A stretch of DNA of 7,124 bases from Candidatus Paenalcaligenes intestinipullorum (GTDB lineage: Bacteria > Pseudomonadota > Gammaproteobacteria > Burkholderiales > Burkholderiaceae_B). This document shows positions 1 to 5,065 of this stretch, piece by piece. A program made the position numbers and the translations under genes. How positions within the stretch are numbered: the first letter of the stretch is position 1; each line of letters opens with the position of its first letter. A model generated the notes under the pieces. It made no database searches. It was not told the origin of the DNA and saw nothing but the letters and a program-made list of their open reading frames with translations. The DNA lies in NCBI GenBank assembly GCA_019120675.1, contig DWUQ01000184.1, positions 1 to 7,124 on the forward strand, given 5' to 3'.

Positions 1-345
1 CCACACCCCTTCGGTGTTAACGGCAAAGGTCTGCCGCCATTGTTCGGTGGTGAGCTCAGCGGCAGTACCCATTTGTAATTTGCCTGCGGCACAAACTAAC
101 TTATCCACAGGGCCAAATTGCGCTCGGCAGATGTGAAAGGTTTGCGCTAAAGCGTGCCGATCGGTCACATCGCAGACGTATACGCGTAAGCGATCTTGGT
201 ATTTTTGGTGCAAATAAATTAAATCGGCACCATGCAAATCAATTAGGCTGACCTTGGCGTTGGCCTGCAGTAATTGCTCGCACACCGCTAAGCCAATGCC
301 GCTGGCGCCCCCAGTGACCACCACATGTTGATTGCTAAAGCTCAT
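1..345 (-). CDS. entA: 2,3-dihydro-2,3-dihydroxybenzoate dehydrogenase EntA, N-terminal part (cut by window edge)
   Basis: Short-chain dehydrogenase that oxidises 2,3-dihydro-2,3-dihydroxybenzoate to 2,3-dihydroxybenzoate with NAD+, the last step of DHB synthesis in the cytoplasm. I translated 115 codons, and the frame stays open to base 1; the family is about 250 residues, so more than half is missing. Visible features: the Rossmann motif TGGASGIG at residues 11-18; Asp36 at the end of the second strand, as expected for NAD rather than NADP use; a CDVTD motif at 58-62; CAAG at 85-88 in place of the usual NNAG (E. coli EntA also departs from NNAG here); and a conserved Asn110 in the segment QTFAVN. 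The run KLQMG followed by QTFAVN closely resembles E. coli EntA as I remember it. Start ATG at 345-343 has GAGG four bases upstream. It lies 34 bases after the isochorismatase stop, so it is probably the next gene of the same operon. The identification is firm; the active-site Tyr-Lys lies outside the window. Confidence 0.93.
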   Translation of the reverse strand, partial: MSFSNQHVVVTGGASGIGLAVCEQLLQANAKVSLIDLHGADLIYLHQKYQDRLRVYVCDVTDRHALAQTFHICRAQFGPVDKLVCAAGKLQMGTAAELTTEQWRQTFAVNTEGVW

Positions 346-379
346 AATGCCTCGATTTTATTGAGTTGACCACACACGA

Positions 380-1012
380 TTAAAGCTGTTGTAAAGTTTG
401 GGCGGTCGTAATGACTTTGCCACAGCGTTGTGCCACATAGCGGCTTGCCATAAGGTGATCCTCTAGGCTGAAATCTGCCAACGCGTCCAACACAAAAAAG
501 CTCTGAATGTTGTCCATAAAGGCTTCGAGTGCCGTGGTTAGGCAGCCAATATGGGCATAAATGCCTGTAATGATTAATTGGTCGCGTTGCCAATTGGCCA
601 TCGTGGCGCGCATATCCGACCCATAAAAGGCACTATACCGCCACTTGGTTTGAAGTCGGTCGTTTTCCGCGGGCGCTAGTTCGTCGATCACCGCTTGTTG
701 ATCAGCATATTGAGGATCACTCAGGCCTAAACCCCAGAAGTCCGTTAACAAACCCCGTTGCTCAGGTGCTTGCTCGGTGGGTTGTGCAGTGTAAATAACC
801 GGAATGCCCAGCTCCGCACAGCGCGCCTTAAGCTGTTGGATGTGCTGGATGAGTGTGGGAATGGGCTCTGAATGGCGGTCATATTTATTTAAAAAATAGT
901 GCTGCATATCGTGGATCAGTAACACAGCACGTGAGGCCTCCAAGGGCCACTGCACACGGTTTTGTGGCGGTTGTGAGGGCATCGGATAAGACGCCAAAGT
1001 TGGGATGCTCAT
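380..1012 (-). CDS. entB: Isochorismatase, EntB/PhzD type, without an aryl carrier domain
   Basis: Hydrolyses the vinyl ether of isochorismate to 2,3-dihydro-2,3-dihydroxybenzoate and pyruvate, between EntC and EntA in DHB synthesis. It has 210 residues. The start resembles E. coli EntB (MSIPTLASYPMP against MAIPKLQAYALP, from memory). Catalytic features: LLIHDMQ with Asp35, KWRYSAF with Lys123, and IYAHIGC, where Gly156 occupies the place of the nucleophilic Cys of other cysteine-hydrolase-fold enzymes, as in EntB and PhzD. DALADFS at 176-182 and the HLM segment after it are also typical. E. coli EntB is 285 residues because it carries a C-terminal aryl carrier domain. This protein ends just where that domain would begin, and the 34 bases before entA leave no room for a remnant, so it works as an isochorismatase only. 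Start ATG at 1012-1010 lies 3 bases after the entC stop and has a good GGAG site. The missing carrier domain must be supplied elsewhere if the pathway is complete. Confidence 0.93.
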   Translation of the reverse strand: MSIPTLASYPMPSQPPQNRVQWPLEASRAVLLIHDMQHYFLNKYDRHSEPIPTLIQHIQQLKARCAELGIPVIYTAQPTEQAPEQRGLLTDFWGLGLSDPQYADQQAVIDELAPAENDRLQTKWRYSAFYGSDMRATMANWQRDQLIITGIYAHIGCLTTALEAFMDNIQSFFVLDALADFSLEDHLMASRYVAQRCGKVITTAQTLQQL

Positions 1013-1015
1013 ACA

Positions 1016-2290
1016 TTACTCCAATATGCTTTGTTCGATTTCTGAAGGCGCGCACCCTAAAGCATTGAGCATGGTGCGTAGTTTATTACCGGTCTCAATC
1101 CGTTCGCTGGTGGGGTCCGATTCGGCCACAATGCCCGCGCCGGCATACAAGCGGATGTGCCCCGGTTGGTAGTGACCACAGCGAATAGCGACCGCCCACT
1201 CCCCATCGCCGTCGAGGTTGTTCCAGCCGACCGCACCCGTAAAGAATTCGCGAGCAAAAGGCTCCGTGGCCTCGATGTAGTCACGGGCAGCCAACATGGG
1301 CGCGCCACACACTGCAGGGGTAGGGTGCATCGCCAGTGCTAGCTCAAGCGAAGACGCGTAGGGCGCTTTGAGAGTACCCGTAATGGGTGTAGACAAATGC
1401 CACAACGTGGCCGTGGTGGCTAAGGAGGGGCCATCAGGTACCTGCAGTGTCTCGCAGAAAGGCTGCAACGCCGCCACCACGGACTCAATCACAATGGCAT
1501 GCTCGTGGCGGTCCTTTGGGGAGTTCAATAACGCTTGGCCAACGGCTTGATCGGTAGCCCCGCCATCGGGATGGCGTGCTGCGGTACCGGCTAAGGGATT
1601 GACGCTGACTTGTGCCCCCATTCTTCGCACTAAAAGCTCGGGGCTGGCTCCAAAAAAGCACGGGTTATCGTGTTGATGATCGGCCATATTCATTAAAAAA
1701 TTATAGCCTTGAGGATTGAGTTGCAGCAGTTGATCCCATAGCTGTTGACGCGCTAAAGGCTGTGCCAGCTGCGCGCAAAGGGTGCGCGCTAAGACGATTT
1801 TACTTAATGGGTTGTCGTTTAAGTGGGGCAGAGCCGACGCCACTAAAGTTTCAAATTCGGCAGCAGTGGGTTCAGGCCGCAGTTGTGTGGGTCCGGACAC
1901 GGATGCTCTGGCGCTTGATGAGGCTAAGGCATCGCTCTGTGCGAAAGAGGCGGTCGTATTTATACCCTCATTTGACGATAAGGGCCCCCTCATATGTAAA
2001 CGCTGGGGCACAAATAAATAGCTGTCATGGTTCACGTTAAATGGCAGCATACCCATTAAAACAGGAGGTAGGGCTTGGGTTTGCGCCTGCTGTAACAAGG
2101 CTTGGCTTTGTGCGCATAATTGCTGGTGTTGGTTATGAGTTTGCAAGACCAAGGCCTGACCATAAGCCAGCAAACTATGCTGGGGCGAAGCAAATAAGCT
2201 CGTACGGTCCGACTGGGTGGGCAGCCAATCGTTTGACGTATCGTGCGCGATAGGAGCCGCGCCAGCAGGATAAACAGCAGTAGACACCAT
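1016..2290 (-). CDS. entC: Isochorismate synthase EntC
   Basis: Mg-dependent conversion of chorismate to isochorismate, the committed step toward DHB. I chose ATG at 2290-2288 (424 residues) over an in-frame GTG at 2332, because that GTG lies inside the preceding terminator hairpin. The site before the ATG is weak (TATAGG). Residues counted from this ATG: SKIVLAR with probable catalytic Lys164; GASPELL with general-acid Glu218; PLAGTAARHPDGG near 232-244; PKDRHEH with metal-ligand Glu263; LWHLSTPITG near 296-305; HPTPAVCG near 322-329; REFFTGAVGW near 347-356; AGAGIVAESDPTSERIETGNK near the end, with Glu399. Assignment of Lys, Glu and metal ligands is by family knowledge. E. coli EntC has 391 residues; part of the extra length is a Ser/Ala-rich stretch at about 104-132, before the catalytic core. 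It is followed after 3 bases by entB. MenF and salicylate synthases are alternatives in the same family, but the entB and entA neighbours favour EntC. Confidence 0.93.
   Translation of the reverse strand: MVSTAVYPAGAAPIAHDTSNDWLPTQSDRTSLFASPQHSLLAYGQALVLQTHNQHQQLCAQSQALLQQAQTQALPPVLMGMLPFNVNHDSYLFVPQRLHMRGPLSSNEGINTTASFAQSDALASSSARASVSGPTQLRPEPTAAEFETLVASALPHLNDNPLSKIVLARTLCAQLAQPLARQQLWDQLLQLNPQGYNFLMNMADHQHDNPCFFGASPELLVRRMGAQVSVNPLAGTAARHPDGGATDQAVGQALLNSPKDRHEHAIVIESVVAALQPFCETLQVPDGPSLATTATLWHLSTPITGTLKAPYASSLELALAMHPTPAVCGAPMLAARDYIEATEPFAREFFTGAVGWNNLDGDGEWAVAIRCGHYQPGHIRLYAGAGIVAESDPTSERIETGNKLRTMLNALGCAPSEIEQSILE
1019..1022 (-). promoter_or_regulatory. Ribosome binding site of entB
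   Basis: GGAG on the minus strand, six bases before the entB ATG and overlapping the last codons of entC. It fixes the entB start and suggests translational coupling between the two genes. Confidence 0.7.
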
Positions 2291-2305
2291 AGTACCTATA
2301 AGGAT

Positions 2306-2340
2306 AAAAAACGGGCCTAGGCGATTACGCACCTAGACCC
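2306..2340 (-). terminator. Rho-independent terminator after the propeller gene
   Basis: On the minus strand an 11-bp stem (GGGTCTAGGTG pairing with CGCCTAGGCCC, two G-U wobbles, six-base loop CGTAAT) is followed after one G by six T. It begins 7 bases after the stop of the propeller gene, the classic position and form. No T-tract follows on the plus strand. The entC start codon lies only 15 bases past the last T, so entC and the genes after it must be reached by read-through or by a promoter inside the propeller gene. Confidence 0.85.
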
Positions 2341-2347
2341 AACCAAA

Positions 2348-3754
2348 TTACTTCACGTGAATGCGGGTAAGCTCATCAGGCTGACCATCTTTGGTGCTTT
2401 TGTGTACCAAATACAGATTGCCTTGTTGGTCGAGGCTCATGTGGTTGGGGTGGCGGGCCCCATCTACGCTGGCGACCAGTTCGCCTTTGGGGTTGAGGAC
2501 GGAAACTTGGCCGCTGGCACGGTTGGTCACATAAGCCAGTTTGCTTTGCTCATCCCACAACACGTTCAAAGGTCCGGCGCTCACACGCACCTCATGCAAG
2601 ATCTCGCCGGACTTGAGGTCGATGATGTACACGTTGTCGGAGTTTTGTGCGGCCACCCATAACAGATTTTCTTTCGGTGCTACGGCAACACCGCTGGTGC
2701 CCTGAGCGCCAGGTAGGGTGATGACTTTTTCTTGCTGTTGCGTTTTGAGGTCCACAATGTGCGCATCGTTGGTTCGGATGCTGACCGAGTAAAGCTTTTG
2801 TGCGTCCTCATCCAACGCCAAGCTGATGCTGCCGGGAGCGGTACGACCTTCGGATTTCAGCTTGATCGGCTCCAGCAGCTCGAGCGTTTTGGTGTCGATG
2901 ACGGTGATTTCATCATTACCTGGGCCGCTTGTGTACGCACGGTTGGTGCTGCTGTCAATTACGACATCGCGGATGCTGGGCACGATACCGGTAGGAAATT
3001 GTTTGACTAATGACAAGTCGTCCTGCTTGTACACCGTAAGCGTGCCTGAGCGGGAGTTGGTGACCCATACATACCCGTTGTTGTCGTCAACCGCCACACC
3101 GTAGGCAGCAAAACGCTGGCCGTCAGCTTTTTTAGCGTCGACAGGTTCAGGGGTAATGCGTGCCACAACCTTCATGCTTTCAGGATCGACCTTGATGACT
3201 TCGGTTTCGGTAACTGGCGGGCGGCCTACGGAAGAGGTCAGGTAAAGCGCTTTGCTTTTGGGGCTGTATGCACTCTGGTAGAGCCCCTTGGCCACAGGAA
3301 TGGAGCTGATTTCGTATTTGCCTTCGCCGAAGTTGTCGACTTTTTTCGATACGCGTAGCTCAAATACGCTGGCTGCGGAAGGCTTACCCACTTGAACCAC
3401 GATGGGGTGCAGACCTAAGGCGGCGTCTTTAGGAATGGTCGCGTTGACTTCAAAGTTGCCGTCTTTGCCGACCACAATGGCTTTGTCGCCGCTGATCACC
3501 TTGCCATTGCGTAGCAACTGGACTTCTTGACCAGGCTTAAAGCCCATCCCGCGTAATTGGGCGGTTTCACCGGGGTGCACCACGCCAGCACTCATCACAC
3601 GACCGGTAAAGTTGGTGTCGGGTTGATCGAAAACAGCGTTGTCGGCATAGGCTTGACCAAAGCTTAAGGCCAGTATGGCGGTGAGTTGTGCGAGTTTTAA
3701 AGAGGTTTTTTGTAGCATGTTGTGTATGGAAATGCGAAATCTAGTGATTTGCAT
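2348..3754 (-). CDS. Secreted YncE-like beta-propeller protein with an N-terminal Ig-like domain
   Basis: Predicted periplasmic protein of 468 residues; molecular function unknown. A Sec signal peptide occupies about residues 1-37 (basic start, hydrophobic LAQLTAILALSF, cleavage probably after AYA37). There is no lipobox. Residues about 48-137 look like an Ig-like or IPT-type beta domain (HPGETAQLRGMGFKPGQEV, then alternating strands). Residues about 145-468 are repeats of the YVTN/YncE propeller: VWVTNSRSGTLTVY near 229-242, AYTSGPGNDEITVIDTKT near 273-290, LWVAAQNSDNVYIIDLKSG near 365-383, AYVTNRASGQVSVLNPKG near 407-424. The end (RHPNHMSLD, then KSTKDGQPDELTRI) resembles E. coli YncE from memory; YncE is about 350 residues and lacks the extra N-terminal domain. 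ATG at 3754-3752 has AGGAG five bases upstream, while a later ATG (Met13) has no such site. The gene is bounded by hairpins and has no known place in DHB-serine assembly. A role in envelope iron or siderophore handling is a guess from context. Confidence 0.85.
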   Translation of the reverse strand: MQITRFRISIHNMLQKTSLKLAQLTAILALSFGQAYADNAVFDQPDTNFTGRVMSAGVVHPGETAQLRGMGFKPGQEVQLLRNGKVISGDKAIVVGKDGNFEVNATIPKDAALGLHPIVVQVGKPSAASVFELRVSKKVDNFGEGKYEISSIPVAKGLYQSAYSPKSKALYLTSSVGRPPVTETEVIKVDPESMKVVARITPEPVDAKKADGQRFAAYGVAVDDNNGYVWVTNSRSGTLTVYKQDDLSLVKQFPTGIVPSIRDVVIDSSTNRAYTSGPGNDEITVIDTKTLELLEPIKLKSEGRTAPGSISLALDEDAQKLYSVSIRTNDAHIVDLKTQQQEKVITLPGAQGTSGVAVAPKENLLWVAAQNSDNVYIIDLKSGEILHEVRVSAGPLNVLWDEQSKLAYVTNRASGQVSVLNPKGELVASVDGARHPNHMSLDQQGNLYLVHKSTKDGQPDELTRIHVK

Positions 3755-3758
3755 TTCC
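3728..3758 (-). promoter_or_regulatory. Inverted repeat spanning the start codon of the propeller gene
   Basis: On the plus strand GGAAATGC (3728-3735) is the exact complement of GCATTTCC (3751-3758). Inside these, AAATC pairs with GATTT around a four-base TAGT loop, with one unpaired G at 3736. In the mRNA this gives a 13-bp hairpin holding the AUG in its stem, starting one base after the AGGAG site. It could limit translation, or as DNA it could bind a dimeric regulator. The outer arms GAAATG/CATTTC recall Zur sites, but the middle does not match. Part of it also encodes residues 1-9, so constraint is shared. Confidence 0.5.
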
Positions 3759-3759
3759 G

Positions 3760-3764
3760 CTCCT
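3760..3764 (-). promoter_or_regulatory. Ribosome binding site of the propeller gene
   Basis: AGGAG on the minus strand, five bases before the ATG at 3754. It is the strongest such site in the window and decides the start in favour of this ATG rather than the one 12 codons later. Confidence 0.75.
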
Positions 3765-3770
3765 AAGCAT

Positions 3771-3816
3771 AAAAAAATTATGAATGAGGCCCACTTTAAA
3801 ACATAGAGTGGGCCTC
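3771..3816 (-). terminator. Hairpin and T-tract after the exporter gene, probable terminator
   Basis: A perfect 10-bp stem (GAGGCCCACT with AGTGGGCCTC, 11-base loop) starts 7 bases after the exporter stop codon. On the minus strand it is followed by ATTCATAA and then seven T. The eight-base gap between stem and T-tract is longer than in a canonical terminator, so it may be a weak terminator or a hairpin that protects the upstream mRNA. No T-tract follows on the plus strand. Confidence 0.6.
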
Positions 3817-3823
3817 GCCTACT

Positions 3824-5065
3824 TTACTGCGATGAATCAAAACCACAGCGACGCAAGGCGTTGTTCGTGCCTGCAAAAGCCGCTGCGGTGAGCGTACAGG
3901 CGCAGCCGCCCACAAAGACGGCCAGAGCAGGGCTGTAAAAGCGTGACAACGCACCCATTTGTAAATTTCCTAAAGCAGAGCCTAAAGAGGATTGCGTCAT
4001 CCAGAGCGCGGACATACGGCCCAAGTAATGATCGGGGGTATGGTGCTGCACTAGGGTCATACGCAACATTTTTGAAACGGTGTCCGCGCCACCCATTAGG
4101 GCGAGCGCCATCATGGACGTCGCCAGCTGGCGGCTAAAAGACAGTGCGATAATCGCCAGACCCCATACAAAGACGGCACCAATAATGACGCGGCCTGGAC
4201 GTTCAAGCTGTTTGATCCAACCACTGCTTAAGGCCATGAGGGTGGCCCCAATAGCGGGAGCCGAGTACAAAGCACCGGTTGATGTCGGGGCTTGCCCCAG
4301 TACCGTAGCGCCCCATTCGGGCAGCAGGGCCAAAGGGGTAGCGAATACGACCGCACCCAAATCAATCAGCAGGAGCATGCGCAGCAAGGGGTTTTGCAGC
4401 ATATAACGAAAGCCCTCGATAAACGCTTGGCTAACATTGTGCTGTGGGCCTTGGTGTGCTTTCGGCGGTAAAGGAGGTAAGGCCGACAACAACATCGGTG
4501 TAACCAGCACTCCAACCAATACAATCACATAGCACCAGACCAAGCCGTAGCTTTGAATCAGCACCCCAGCCACCAGAGGCCCTAATACGCCGCCCAGCTG
4601 CATGGACAAACCGGACAGTGCCGCTGCCGCCGCCAGATTGTGTCGTCCCACTAGGGCAGGCGTAGCGGACATCATGGCAGGAATGCTGATCCCACTGGCC
4701 GCACCACCCACCATGGCCGCCACATAGAGTAGCCCTAAGTAGGGGGTTGGTAACAGAGCATTCAGTAAAAATAGCCCCACACTCACCGCGTACACACTGC
4801 GTGACCAGACCATCAGCTTGCGACGATCCATTCGGTCTGACAGCACCCCACCAAACAGCAGGGCAATCACCATCGGTACCATCATGCTGACGGTAAGCAG
4901 GGCAACCTTTAAGGAGGAGGCGGTGAGCTGATAAATTTGAATCCCTGCCGCCACCTGCAACATGCCGGTCACCAGCACCGAGGCGGTGCGTGCGGCATAG
5001 GCGTAGCGAAAAGCGCGGCTTTCCTTGAGGGGCGAAATATCGAGGGCGAAACTCTTTAACGGCAT
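3824..5065 (-). CDS. entS: EntS-like siderophore exporter, major facilitator superfamily
   Basis: Inner-membrane proton-driven exporter, 413 residues against about 416 for E. coli EntS; expected to move the finished catecholate siderophore from cytoplasm to periplasm. The hydrophobic profile fits 12 membrane segments. Similarity to EntS, from memory, runs through LNALLP (101-106), SATPALVGRHNL (133-144), the SALPPLPPK linker between halves, and the LGRMSALWMTQ segment in the C-terminal half, which matches LGRINGLWTAQ. Motif A of the superfamily is GGVLSDRMDRRK (72-83), with Asp77 and the basic RR. The ATG at 5065-5063 lies inside the end of the synthetase gene (10-base overlap) and the bases before it are pyrimidine-rich with no Shine-Dalgarno site, so translation is probably coupled to the synthetase. 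In E. coli entS is transcribed apart from entF, so this arrangement differs. A hairpin follows the stop. Substrate is inferred from the neighbours. Confidence 0.9.
   Translation of the reverse strand: MPLKSFALDISPLKESRAFRYAYAARTASVLVTGMLQVAAGIQIYQLTASSLKVALLTVSMMVPMVIALLFGGVLSDRMDRRKLMVWSRSVYAVSVGLFLLNALLPTPYLGLLYVAAMVGGAASGISIPAMMSATPALVGRHNLAAAAALSGLSMQLGGVLGPLVAGVLIQSYGLVWCYVIVLVGVLVTPMLLSALPPLPPKAHQGPQHNVSQAFIEGFRYMLQNPLLRMLLLIDLGAVVFATPLALLPEWGATVLGQAPTSTGALYSAPAIGATLMALSSGWIKQLERPGRVIIGAVFVWGLAIIALSFSRQLATSMMALALMGGADTVSKMLRMTLVQHHTPDHYLGRMSALWMTQSSLGSALGNLQMGALSRFYSPALAVFVGGCACTLTAAAFAGTNNALRRCGFDSSQ

Noticed and set aside
346..379. Possible decayed aryl carrier domain or small gene between entB and entA.
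   Set aside because: Only 34 bases are present, with no carrier motif, hairpin or start site beyond that of entA.
342..593. An 83-codon minus-strand frame overlapping entB and the entA start.
   Set aside because: It is a shadow of entB in another frame; its residues match no family and entB and entA explain the region.
2291..2332. GTG start for entC at 2332, giving a 438-residue protein with a hydrophobic N-terminus.
   Set aside because: The GTG and its following codons lie within the terminator hairpin and T-tract, and isochorismate synthase is cytoplasmic and needs no signal peptide. The ATG at 2290 fits better.
2357..3104. Plus-strand open frames of about 90-100 codons inside the propeller gene.
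   Set aside because: They lie opposite a well-supported gene, have no recognisable motifs or binding sites, and overlap one another in different frames.
3728..3758. Fur box at the inverted repeat.
   Set aside because: It lacks the GATAAT-type hexamers; only the general palindromic form fits. No other stretch in the window looked like a convincing Fur site.
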